Origin: Amaranthus tricolor
Lineage: Eukaryota > Streptophyta > Magnoliopsida > Caryophyllales > Amaranthaceae
Assembly (NCBI RefSeq): GCF_026212465.1
Contig: NC_080048.1
Span: 29,795,493 to 29,859,492, forward strand
DNA: 64,000 nt
Direction of reading: 5' to 3'
Shown: piece after piece, positions 10,925 through 22,757 of the stretch
How the letters are laid out: each line of letters begins with the position of its first letter
Position numbering within the stretch: position 1 is the stretch's first letter
Made by a program: the position numbers and the translations under genes
The notes under the pieces: generated by a model
The model's input: the letters and a program-made list of their open reading frames with translations, nothing else
The model's database searches: none
What the model was told of the DNA's origin: nothing

Positions 10925-13127
10925 GTATAAATTAGTTTGTGTTCGGTGTCAATCTGATCAATTTAGCTTTTTAAATATTATGTTGATCTTTCTAATTGTC
11001 AATCTTATTTGATAATTCATTTTTGCAAGAAAAAAATGGGGAATTTTAATGTCATGACCTGAAGTTAATGGATTTTTTATGTGATGAATAAATGTTTTTT
11101 GATCTGCATGGTGATCTTAAGTGATTATGTTTCCATTTGATGAATAAATGGTTAATGGTTTTGTTAAATTTAGGTAATTATTATCAATAATAATGACTTT
11201 TAATAAAACAAACATCGTACTTAATGACCTTTATACGTCATGTTTTTAAAAATCTTTGTTCAAAATGAATAATTAATTTAACAAAAACTTAATGTTTTGT
11301 CTATCACGTAATGGAAAACTTCAAAGCTTGGAGTTACAAATGGATTTAAAAAATTAATTCAGAATTTTCAAGTAAAATTTTAAAAATTATATAACGTTGA
11401 CAAGTGGGGATAGTATGGATTAAGTACATTAGAAATGATAATTGTGACAATACAACTATTTTGTTCGTGTTACTAATACAATCCTACTATTTTTTGGTTC
11501 AAAGACCGAATAATCTTACTTTTCAATTAGTACCTAAAATTCCAATTTTTAGTTACATTCCTTGCAAGTATGCTAGATAAATTGACAGTTTCTAAAGAAC
11601 ATTAAATTATTAACAATTTCAATGGAAAAATATGGATAATCAATACTAATATCAATTAATTAGGGCTAGAATTTGCTATCAATCCCTAACATGTATGTAC
11701 GATGCCTTACGTTATTGTACAATAATTTTTACATCTCATAGGGGCATGTGGTATGACACAGGATCAAACAGGGTGTTGAATGGAATGGGAAGTAAGCACG
11801 ATAGACTCTACTACCTCCGGAATATATCAAGCTCAATTCAGAATGTTACGATTGCTAGAGAATCTCCTTGTTTGTTTCTTTCGCAATCTTATTGTGTACA
11901 AGCACGATTACAAATTTATCATACGTCACTATTTTAAAACTTGGTGAAGTTATCTCTTCTGTTCGTAATGATGCAGGTAGCTCAAATTCAGACTGTCATG
12001 TATATTTTCTCAACATAATATTTCCTTTAAATAATAACATTGATTTATAAATGAATTAATTCATACTAATATATTTGAAATGAAAGCCTGAAAGAGGTTC
12101 AACAGTGAAAAACAAAATGAAAATTAAAGTAAAAGATAAACAAAAGTGTTTATGATGTATCTTGGATACCTCCCCCTCAAATGTAGTTTTATTAGATTGA
12201 AATTCAACTATTACAATGTAATAAACCTTCCCTTATCTTGAGAACAATCTCTCAAGATCACAAATACTAAAGCAAAATAAGAATACTTTCAAGTTTTAAC
12301 AATGCAATAGCCCTCTCAACAAAATGCGTGTTTGTGGTGATTTGATTCTAAGAATGATATACCCTTATATAAAGGCCTATACATCATTTTAGAATCCTCA
12401 CAGAACTCACCATTAATAGCACATTAACACCCAATATTTAACATAGAAACATACTCTATAATAATGCATGACCATAAAACCATATAAAGCTCACCTTTAT
12501 TCCTAGTTTAATTGCCTCTTCAATACACCATTAAGTGACACATAAACTCTCATCATAAATTAGCAATTAATTATATATTTAATTGCCTTTTATTGCACCC
12601 TTAATATTGCTCTCAACATGCTATGCCTTCTTTTGAGTTATTGAGTTACTACCATCACACATAGCTAATTTGACACTTTACTAACAATATTATCGAGTCT
12701 TAATAGAAATAAAGGCACATATCAACATTTTTACTGATTAGTATTATGGAGGTTTTTTTGATTGTTTATATCATGTATTTCCATGTTTGATAGACAATTT
12801 CCCCAATAATAAAAAGTTGTATGAATTATAAAAAATTTTATGAAGTGATAATGGTATTGTATTTCTCATTACACTATTTTGTGAGACCTAAGTTGATCAA
12901 ACACCAACTTTGAGATATATTCACATTACATACTAGTTATTTTTTAATTAAAATTGCAACATTAAGCAAATTTATATGAGAGTTTTGGGAAGAAAATATT
13001 GCAATCTCAATGAGATGGAGGATGTATGTTCTAGATAAAGGCTTACTGTCTCACAGTGGTGGAACCAGTTGAGTATCCGGGTAGACACTGATTTTATAAA
13101 AAAAATAAGTAATGGAGAACTAGCTAG
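10925..13127. other. AT-rich region after the FMO exons; possible terminal exon near 11740
   Basis: Mostly non-coding. After an acceptor at CTCATAG (about 11739) the frame that would continue the FMO exon stays open to a TAA at about 11937 (GMWYDTGSNRVLNGMGSKHD...), but this does not look like the usual FMO C-terminus. 12087-12640 has the flavour of a transposon remnant: a CCTCCCCCTC block, a TATA-like CTTATATAAAGG at about 12362, and several phrases typical of non-autonomous elements. I could not define its borders. Confidence 0.35.
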
Positions 13128-13748
13128 CACTACAAGAAAAATGGTCTTGGGCGTCAAATTTATCAACTTATGAGCGTCATATTGGAATGTGTGGCACAAA
13201 GATAACTTAGGGCATCATCCTAAACGGACGAAGCACAAAAGTGGTGTTTAGACGACAAATACTAAACATGTCGCCCAAGGTAGCATTATGGGCACATATT
13301 TTTAATTTGTCGCCCATAAACCAAACTTGAAAACAAAAATTTTCGGTCCCTCCTTAAAGGTCCCCAATTCCCGCCCATTCTTCAGAACCTAAAAGCCCTA
13401 ATTTAGATCCCCTAACCCTAAAAGCCCCAAAAAAAACCCAGTAAACTTCTCTCATCATTGCTGCTTTTCATCACCACAGCTGCTCTTCCAGCCTACCGGC
13501 GCCACTTTTGCTGGTTTGCATTTTCATCTTCATTTTAGGTTTATTCCATCTTCAAGCTTCTCTTACATGGCTGTTGCTCTGCACGTTTTTTGGATAACTT
13601 TGTTAGATTATATATTTCGTTTCTTTAATTTTGTTTTTTTGATTTTGGTTTTTTGGTTTCTTTAAATTATTTTTTCTGATTTTCTTTTCTTTTGTTAACT
13701 ATATGAATTGAACAAAAATGGGTTAGGGTTTGACTGATGGACGAAATG

Positions 13749-13886
13749 ATGGCTCATGGAAGTTCGATGTCAATAGCAACCCTCCGAGTGGTTGTCGTTG
13801 TTCATGAAAAGGAGCTTGATTATGAATTTTTCACCATTGACATGAAATCTGGTGCTCATAAACAATAACCTTTCATCTCCCTTAAC
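13749..13886 (+). pseudogene. Captured first exon of a Phi-class glutathione S-transferase
   Basis: ATG at 13749 opens a 46-codon exon ending at a GT donor (13887). It reads MAHGSSMSIATLRVVVVVHE, continues with KELDYEFFTIDMKSGAHKQ, then TAA at 13866-13868, then PFISLN. This follows the N-terminal thioredoxin-fold start of plant GSTF proteins: HGSPxSTAxxRV with its catalytic-site serine, then DMKxGxHKxxPFLSLN. GSTs join glutathione to electrophiles in the cytosol. The usual KV before HG is missing and a premature TAA interrupts the exon. A transcribed-leader-like stretch precedes it (13330-13748). No second GST exon was found. It is a transduplicated, non-functional fragment within the CACTA element. 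Confidence 0.75.
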
Positions 13887-14582
13887 GTAATTTTTCTTTA
13901 CTATATTCTTCTCTTGATGCTCATATTCATATATTTCTTAATTTATTGATTGATTCATGTCTGCAATTACTCTTTGATTGAAGCACAAGTATGGATTTGT
14001 ATCTATTCTGAAAATTACTGAAAATTTGAAGTTTTCTTTGATATGCTTTTGTTTGTAACCGTTGATTGGTATCCAATTGACGAACGTAATCCTGTGCTAG
14101 TAGGTTATAAAGTAGAAAGGCCATTTCATCCTGATTCTCAGATGAATGTGTGGTAGTTGTGAATAATATGATTTTAAACAGGTTCTTAGACTTAGAACAA
14201 TGTATACTTGATTTTAGTAGTTCGTAAAAACTTCAGTGTTGTATGAAATTTCTAAATTGTCTTGTCAGGCTTCGATTATTTCAGTCTTCCCTCCTTGCCT
14301 GTAGGGTTCGTTTAGCTTACGCTCGGATCACAAAAATTAGCATTTGTTATTAAACAGTAAAATGTACTTAATTCATATTTGGGTTGTCGTCATTGTTGTT
14401 GAGTGTTGATAGAAGTTGTGATTATCATTATTAAGTTTGATAATTGTGGTTGTAAGTTGTCCAACTTATTAATTCTATGCTTCTAAATTATTAGTTAGAA
14501 ATTTTATGAATTTTTTTATCATTATCTATAACTTCTTCTACTATTATGAAAATAAAACAATGAATTACAATTGAGAATTATT

Positions 14583-17500
14583 GTAACATTCCGAAATTTC
14601 AAAGATACATTATTATTATTTATTAGAGTTGATTAAATAATGAGGCTAGGTAATATTTTTTATAATGGGATAATAATTAAATATTTTGAGCTTAAGTTTA
14701 TGGGCCTCATTATAATTACCCTATTAAGAGGTTAATCCTAACTCTAATTATTACTAATATAAATATGTTCACTTTTAATCCTAATTTTTCTTTTCACTCT
14801 TATTTTTCTGGGTAGGATGATGTTAATGATGATGATGATCTCTTCACTTTCCTTCATTTGGATTAATCCTGAAAGTTAATAGGAGGTTGAATACTCTCTA
14901 GAGGTGGGGTGAATAGAGAGTTTGGGCTTTTAAAACTTTTCTGGCAGTTTGTCTCAAGAGTTTGAGGAGTCTGTCAAAACTGTCTTCTGAAACAGCTTTG
15001 AGCTAATTCGTAAACACTAATCGTATGTGCGGAAAATAAACTTTAAAGAATAACACACGATATGTTAACGAGGTTCGGTTCTAACTAACCTACTCCCCGC
15101 CTATGGGTTCTCTTTCAACCCGTAGGATTTCAACGCCTTTTATTAATCCGACTTTAATACAACCAAGAAGATCTCACTATCTCCTCTCACCACGTTCTTC
15201 CCCTTGAAGAACCGTATTACAAGTCCCTTTAATAAAAGCAAAATCCCAAATCTCACAATAGAGATTTACAAGTTGAACACTTTGAAAAGTATTCTTGATT
15301 AGGCGTATTAAACTTTATCTAACTCTTTTTAAACTCTTAAGCCTATTACAAAATGTAAGAGTTAGATGAACTAAGAATTACAACTCTTTAAACACTTAGA
15401 GAATTTTAAAACAAGAGAGAAAGTTGTAAGAAGTGGTGCGTCAAGATGTATCCTTAGTTCTGGAAGGAAGCCTCATATATATAGTGTTACGCCTCAACAC
15501 ATCTTCAAAAACAAGAAGGCTCCTATCCGTTATTTTCTGTTGACCTGGTCATTCAGCGCCTGACTTCAAGATCTTGAGATTATCTTCAAACTGACGTGTA
15601 CTGACAGCTTAATAATAATTTCGTCATTGTGTTTGTAATTGTTCAATACTATGCTGCCACGTTAGTTCTTATACAAGATAATGAATAATAATAAGCACAA
15701 ACCAGATTTATCAACATTTAAATAACCATTTAAATTAATTCCTATTTTTTAGCATCGTTACTTTCTATTTTTAGTATAAATTCAAATCTCATCCAAATAA
15801 TAGAAAATCTAGATCTTGCATAATTATTAAATATAGCCGTGTACAATTAATAATAAAACATGTGTACCTTGTACTATATTTATTCATCAAATTAATTTTA
15901 ACCACATATTTAAATCTAAGTTTAAATATAAGATATTTAAACGTTAATCAACAACATATAAAATATTCAAACTTAATTTTAAATAATATCCAATGTTAAT
16001 TTTAATGAACCTTGACCTATTAAAATATTTCAAATATAATTACGAAACTAACCTGATTGTAAACATAATTATCTTCAAGACTTTGAAATATATTTCAGAA
16101 CTTATAAAATCAACTTTAAAATAAACTTAAGTTCTTTAAGCATATTCCATCGACTTCAATCTTAAATATATAAATCAAACGCATATCAAATATGATTTTA
16201 GACTTACTTAAACAATTAAATGTAATTACTTAATTTATTTGTTTAAACAATATGTGTTTTGAATTATCATCATTCAAGAGAATTAAGTCTTCAATCTTCT
16301 CTTATTATTTAAGAGAGTTAAGTTTTCAAATCCGTTTAATCATTTAGCAATATCTACACCTTGTTTATTTTTTCCAGTAATATCATAAAATTCAGATTGA
16401 ATTTGGTGAGTATACGGCTGCCGCATACTAACTTCCTGTTGTTCTCTCACGCGACATACCAGGAAGGTAAATTTTTTTTTTCTTTTCCTTTTTCTTTTGG
16501 TTTAATTTTTTTTATTATTATCATTATTATTATTTGTTTTTTGTTTTGTTTTATTTTTTTTTTTCGTCTTTTGAAATTTTAACCATTGAATTCCTTAATG
16601 TACTACTCATTAATAACGTTTTTTTTATACTTTATTTTCTCACTTTTTTCTTATTATAATCTTGAGTGGCGAATCCCTTTTAATAAACATATTTCGATGA
16701 TTCGAGCGGGTTAAATCTAATATAAATTAAGAGTCGAGATACAATTATGAGTATTATAACTGGGTAATAAAACTAAGTATTGTTACATTAGTTATGCGGG
16801 AAGATATATATGAGATAATGAGGGTTGTTTGTAGTCAAAGTATTAATAATCTTAAAATTCGAGTACTAGAGGGGAGATGTAATAGGATAAAATTTAATTG
16901 AGTCTAAGTCTTATATGACATAGTGTATATCGATTCAGTTACTTTTAGTAACCGATATTATTGTTTGAATTAGGAGACGACTTCGTAGAAGAACGCTTTT
17001 GTTAATCTTAGTAGTTGTTGGTGATCGGTACCTGACAGCTGAGCTACATGTGAGTGGATAGTGTCTCTCTTTCAAAAAGAGAGTGACCAGTCAAATTTTC
17101 TATTATATGCAACATAATTGATACTTGAATTTTTGACACGAAAATTACATATTTGATATTATAGATTTGTAATGTGGAGGGATACTTAAAAGACCATGGG
17201 TCTATTCTCCTTGATATGATATTGTGAGCACAAGACATTTGGGTCTTTGCTATGATTTTGAGGCGAGTTGCCATTGAGAAGTTGGCTAGCTTTACCCGAG
17301 AGAGACATAGTACTAGAGCTATGGAGTATCCTCTCAGATAGATACTTAGTGCGCACGAAGGTTTAGGATTTTGTTTTAATATTATGTGTTATTATCTTCT
17401 CCTTGTATGTAAAAGCATGTTTTGATGAAAAATATAAAACAATGTTTTACGTGATGTGTGTCTACTCGCTTAACCTTCCGTGGTTGACACCTTTTCATTT

Positions 17501-17868
17501 TGATTTTTAGATTGCACGTAAATTGTGGGAGTTGATGATTGATAGTGGGGACATCGTGGAGTGACGTAATATATCATAGTATTTATTTTATGAATTCGTA
17601 GTAGCTTTAGTGTAGTATTGAATTTTACTAATAGTTGACAAATTATTGAGTTTTACACAAGAAATAAGGTATAGCATTTGAGATTTATTCTTTTATAGGG
17701 TTGTAAATACCTTTGAATTTATTTATATTTGATTTTAAGTTCACATTAATTTATTTATTAAAGTTGAGTTTTACATTTATAGTGCACTTTAGAGATTTAT
17801 TAAAGTGTAAATTTGGAGTACATTTAATAGCACCTTAACTTAATCTTGTAGATATTAGGTGGGGTGTT
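14583..17868. repeat. Possible LTR-type insertion inside the CACTA element, itself interrupted
   Basis: The left edge TGTAACATTCCGAAATTTC and the right edge GGTGGGGTGTTA resemble the opposite ends of plant Gypsy LTRs, which commonly run TGTAACA...TGTTACA. No matching 5-bp duplication is visible. Within it, about 14882-16380 begins TTGAATACTCTCTAGAGG and contains a well-known kind of repeat phrase (AACGAGGTTCGGTTCT), giving the look of a further insertion. No proteins are encoded. The classification is tentative. Confidence 0.3.
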
Positions 17869-18278
17869 ATGGGCAACATCTTGGTGTGTAGTACAAGGTG
17901 TTGTTTTGGGCATCACCTACGTCGTGTGGCCTAAATTATCCTTTTGAGCGACATAATATAAAGTCATTTTTCTTGTAGTGATAGAGAACCTAGTTAGAGG
18001 AGTTGGTGGAGATCTCACTATGTCAGCCTTAAGATCCCGAGATGAAATACCCCCATCACTATTCCCTTTTTTATTTCAAAATTCTTTTTGGGTTATTCAA
18101 ATTTTAACAAAAGTCATCTTCCATGAATCCTCGATCACATCCAGTTGCAGAAGTTCTAGTAACTTTGTTGTACTATTTAGAGTTCAAATGTGTACACCTG
18201 ATCAGATCTAGTAGTAAATGTCAAATCTATTTGTTTGATCAAGTAGTACTAGTATATACTAATTTGTCCTTTTGATAT

Positions 18279-20340
18279 GTTGGGAATTATCAGGAGAAGT
18301 AGAGAAAAATTATGGAAATAAGCTAGAAAACAGATAAAGTGAGATCAAAAGTATCTACTTGTGTTTTTGTTAGAAAATAAGTACAAAACATCTTTTATAC
18401 AGCAGAAGAAAAATATCAAATAATAATAGCAACTATTAAAGAGTTACAACCTTTAGCTTTCATCTACTCATAACTCCTACGCTATTTTACTTTAATTATT
18501 CTAAACTTAATGATGAGCTTTATTGAATGAGGGAGACTGAAAGTCCTAGTTACTAACACTTATCTTTTAGACTTTTGGTCTTCATTCCAACTAAGTCTCT
18601 GACTCTGAGTTTATCAAATCTACCTTTCGAAAGTGGTTTAGTGAAAATGTTTGCTAATTGATCTTTTCAATCTATCTCAACCAGCTTGACTTTATAATTA
18701 CACTTAGCTTCTCTGACAAAATGATACTTAACCTTGATATGCTTTGTCTATCGATAGAAGATAGGATTCATCGAAATTGCTATTGCATAAGCACTATCGC
18801 AATGAATAACGATAGCTCCTTCTTGAACTTCGTCCATATCAGACATAAACTTTCTTAGCCATATTTTTTGGATTTATAGCTTCACAAGCTGCAATGTATT
18901 CTACTTTTGCTATAGATTGAGCTATGGTACCTTACTTCAGAGATGACCAAGAAAATATTCCTATTTCTAATGTAAAATTGTAGCCTAAGGTGCTCTTCAT
19001 ATCATCAAGAGACCCTACCTAATCATTGTTTTGAAACCAACTACTCTTGGACTAGCAATTATGATTTCAAACTAAACATCATAGTCTAATATACCCTTCA
19101 CATATCTAACCGTCTCTTAATTTATTGAACCTAGGTGAAGTTGGCAAGTACTTTGCATGAATCTTGACAAGTAAACTTGCTGTAAACATTATGCTTGGCC
19201 ATGTTGCAGTAAGATAAAGTAAGCTACTGATCATAGTTCTGTAGATTCTCTTATCAACTTTCTCTTGTCAATCATCCTTGCACAATATTTCATTTAGTTA
19301 AAAGTAGAGTTGTGACAAAATTTTACAATTCTCTAGCATGAACTTTTTAATAAGCCTTTTGCGTATCTTTTAGCCAATGAAGATTCCTTCTAAACTTTTA
19401 TGGACTTTGATTCTAAGAAAATAATTAAAGAATCAAAGATTTGTCATATCAAATTCTTACATGATATTCTTCTTGAAATCTGAAATTAATTCCATGTTGT
19501 TGCTTATGATTATTAGATCATCCACACATAAGGAAAGAATTATACCATTATTGTGCTTCTTCACATATAGAGTATGCTCATTAAGACATTTCTCAAACTC
19601 TTGATCATCAATTCTACTGCACCGGGCCCTTGGAGCATGTTTGAGACCGTATAAAGTTTTTTTCAATTTCAACACTTTTTCACTTTGCCCTGTTGCTTCA
19701 AATCCTTAGGGTTATTGAACCTAAATATCTTCTTTTAGGTGTTGATTAAGGAATGCTGATTTAACGTCCATTTAATATGTCTTCCATCCCTTTGAGACAG
19801 CTAAGGCTAAGATTGCTCGAATTGCGCCATGCCTTAAGATGGGTGCAAATGTCTCATCGTTTTTCAACGTCGAGTTGCTGAGAATAGCCTTTGACTACGA
19901 GTCTCGTTTTATACTTCGAAACAGAACCATCTGGATTAGTCTTAATCTTGAGGATCCACTTAACTCCAATGTCTTTCTTATGAGGTGAATTTTTAACTAG
20001 CACCCTCATTTCATTCTTCTCAATCACTCGAATATCTTCTTTCTTGGTAGCTTTCCAATCTAACACAGAACTGCTTTATGAAAATCTATAAGTTGAATAA
20101 TTTCTATATGGCATAACTCTTCAATCTCATAAACTTCTAGATATCGAGCATACAACTTTGTGATATGCTTCTTTCCTCTTGTACTAGTTGCATTCTTGTT
20201 TTTGATTGTGGTTTTTTGAGTTTTGGTTCTAACTGGAGTACTTGGAGACTGAACTTCTAGTATGAGCTAATTATTTAAAATTGGCTCATCGATAGCAGGA
20301 ACAACGATTCTATTTGCCTTCTCTTCTGATTTTGTATCCT
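18279..20340 (-). mobile_element. Ty1-copia retrotransposon remnant (RT-RNase H end)
   Basis: Minus-strand pieces of a copia polyprotein occur in the correct order with many stops. The RT start is at about 20066-19854 (GVKWILKIKTNPDGSVSKYK, then LVVKGYSQQ). The RT core is at 19675-19457 (LKKTLYGLKHAPRA, and LCVDDLIIISNN in place of YVDDL). The RNase H part lies at about 18920-18800 (AQSIAKVEYIAACEA). The C-terminus is at about 18670-18555 (DQLANIFTKPLSKGRFDKLR). From the end of the coding part down to 18279 there is an LTR-like segment with a TATA-like CTGTATAAAAG on the minus strand and a terminal CCCAACA. No second LTR is found. The copy is old and broken. Confidence 0.8.
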
Positions 20341-20840
20341 ACTTCATACTCATATCTACCTAAACTTTTCATACCTACACCTATCTAAAATTTCCATGTC
20401 CACCATCCATGGCGGGTAAATTTTTCATACCCATGCTTGATCATCTGGGTATGCATTCAAACTCAACCCCACCTACTTTGGCCAATTGGGTATACCCATG
20501 ATGGGTATACCAACCTTATACCCACATCACATTTACTCTAAGTCCTCGTCATATACTCCATGAATCTTTTCAAATTTAATTGCATATCTAATTTTTTTAA
20601 TCATAATATAATAAAATAAAATTAATATCCTTAATTTTGTCAATAATTTTTAACAAAAATATATAAAATAGATATAAATTAGTACACTAAAGACATAGGG
20701 CAAACTACTATGGGGTTGGACGGATAGGTATGGGCTGGTGTGTGGGTATGGAGCTGTGCAAGTGGGTATGAGGCGGGTAAGATTTCATACCCACGACCTA
20801 TCCACTATTCATGGCGGGTAGGACTTTTCACAACCACTAC
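20341..20840. repeat. hAT-like non-autonomous repeat rich in GGCGGGTA/TACCC motifs
   Basis: The left part has CATGGCGGGTAAATTTTTC and repeated TACCCATG. The right part has the inverted counterpart, including GGCGGGTAAGATTTC and CATGGCGGGTAGGACTTTTC. Inverted subterminal GGCGGGTA arrays are typical of plant hAT-type non-autonomous elements. Ends and target duplication are not resolved. Confidence 0.35.
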
Positions 20841-22133
20841 CAATCAAATTTAAAGTTATTTGTCATTTTTGAATTGTTTTATTTATTGTTTTCTTAAAAA
20901 ATCTTTCCACTAAGTTTATTATAACATTTTTATATTATTTATAGCCTCTACATATTTGTTACTAACTTTATTTGAATATTTTTATAATAATTGTAGTTTT
21001 TATATTTTTTCACTAATCGTGTTGTAATATTTTTTTTGTTTATAGTCTCCAATTTTTTTGATGGAGCCCAAAATCAAGACTATGATTATCAGATGATTAA
21101 AATCCTTTACCAAGATGGAAAATCAAAAAGATAAAAGGGACATTACCTACACTAATAATAACTATCTGTCCGCCATTAACGAGTTTCTACAATTTAAAGA
21201 TACATAGTCTGAACTCTAAACAAGACAGTACGAAAAATTTCCGATAGTAATTTGAAAGTGCAAAAGTCTAGTATGGATTTGGTACATATAAATATATCAA
21301 CTCTTATACTCCCTTCTACTCCACTCTTCCACTTATTCCACTCCACTCTTATATTCTTGGACTTTATTCTACTCCACTCCCCTCTACTCTACTTTCATAC
21401 TCTTATACTCTACTCCACTTTACTCTTATACTCTTAAACTTTTATACTCATACACTTTACTTCACTCTTAAATAATTAAAAAATAATTAAAAGAAATTAA
21501 AATAATGTGATCATTTTATATTTTTTCAAAAAGGTTTTTTTTAGTTACTTTAAAGTATCTAATAAAGGGTAACTTTTTCATAAAAAAAATAACATTGTAT
21601 CACAATAGAACTTAAAAAAACAATTATTTTGTAACACTACAAATCAATTTCACATTTATTGTCCATGTGATAGAATTTTTTAAAGAAAAAAATGGGTTGA
21701 GTAAGACTAGCATAATTATAAACTTTGCCAACTAATATTTCAAACTAATTAAATTACATTATACATTCAATGCAATTTCCAAGATTCGATACCAATAGCC
21801 AAATAGAGCATTAGAACTACAAGTGTGCAAAAATATCCGATTCGAATTATTCGATCTGGAATATTCGATATCCGGTTTAAAAAAATGAATAATTTATTTT
21901 TTTAAAACTAGATAATTCGAGCATGATATCCGATTTCAAACCGGATACCAAATCTGGATCGGAATATTCGCATAATCGAATATCCGATTTTCTAAATTTT
22001 TAATTTTTATTGTATATACAAATAAATATTTTTTTATAAAAAAAGAATTGTTTAGGTTGTTAAATATACTACTTACAATTTTCAACAACAATTAAGCATA
22101 ATTAAAAGAAAGAAAACAAGTAAGAAATATTTA
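20841..22133. other. AT-rich spacer with a CT-rich minisatellite and an ATCCGA-rich repeat
   Basis: 21296-21470 is low-complexity DNA built from variants of TACTC/CACTCTT. 21820-22010 carries many ATCCGATT/CCGGAT words (for example GATATCCGGTTT); similar words recur in inverted sense at 31783-31890, on the other side of the nested elements. These may be the two halves of one hAT-like element split by the nest. No gene is seen. Confidence 0.4.
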
Positions 22134-22500
22134 GGAAAATTATCTAAAATAATTAAATTTTTACATAATTTTTCACAATAATCCCACCTATTAATGATTA
22201 ACTATGAATAATCTCAACTTTAGTGGGTATTTTTTTAGAGTAAATTGGGCAATCCAATGACCTGCTATAGTAGGTGATTCACTAAAAAATAAACTCAAAA
22301 TTAATGTAAATTTAGAGAGAATTTTTTAAAATTTACGTTAAAAGTTTTGAATAACAGTAAAAATTAGAATTTTTTTAAATATTTTTAACATTTTTTCGGC
22401 ATTTTGATTTCTTTTATCGTTTTTCTAAAAAAATAAACCTTACTATAACAAGTCATCTAGTTATTAGGTTTATAGTAGAAAAGAATCGTTAAGTTGAGAT

Positions 22501-22745
22501 TGATGAAATCAGTAAAAACAAAACAAGGAAAAACATAGAAGATCAGAAAGAAGGAGGAGAAGAAGGAAGATGGGAGAAGAATGTTTTCTGGAATTAAAAA
22601 ATGTTATTCAAAAAAAGAAAAAATAGCCTATATATATACATGAGGTCATTTACTAAAATAAGAGGGTTAATGCCTTGTGCTATATATAGTCAATTACAGA
22701 GAAAAAAATAAAACCGTAGCTGATGACAAGTCATCAGCTCCAACA
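22501..22745 (-). repeat. 3' LTR of the nested copia element
   Basis: 245 bp, TG...CA ended (TGATGAAATC...CTCCAACA on the plus strand). It is preceded on the minus strand by the purine tract and abuts GAGAT at 22496-22500. Confidence 0.95.
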
Positions 22746-22757
22746 CCCCCCCCTCAA
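22746..22757 (-). other. Polypurine tract of the nested copia element
   Basis: On the minus strand TTGAGGGGGGGG lies directly before the 3' LTR, the position where plus-strand DNA synthesis is primed. The pol stop codon TGA (22756-22754) sits inside the tract. Confidence 0.8.

Larger units (their letters stand above)
13128..17980 (+). mobile_element. Non-autonomous CACTA (En/Spm) transposon carrying a GST gene fragment
   Basis: Both ends carry the perfect 16-bp terminal inverted repeat CACTACAAGAAAAATG (left at 13128; right as reverse complement ending at 17980). Subterminal GGGCGTC/GTCGCCCA-type repeats follow at both ends (for example 13270-13315 and 17870-17950). The flanking trinucleotides are TAG and ATA, so the expected 3-bp duplication is not exact. 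No transposase is recognisable, so it would depend on an autonomous element. The interior has a captured exon of a Phi-class glutathione transferase and at least one later insertion (see 14583-17868). Strand is arbitrary, taken from the GST fragment. Confidence 0.85.

Noticed and set aside
14805..14850. Second RTE LINE tail (CTGGGTAGGATGATG followed by GAT units)
   Set aside because: Only the terminal 35 bases match; too short to claim as an element.
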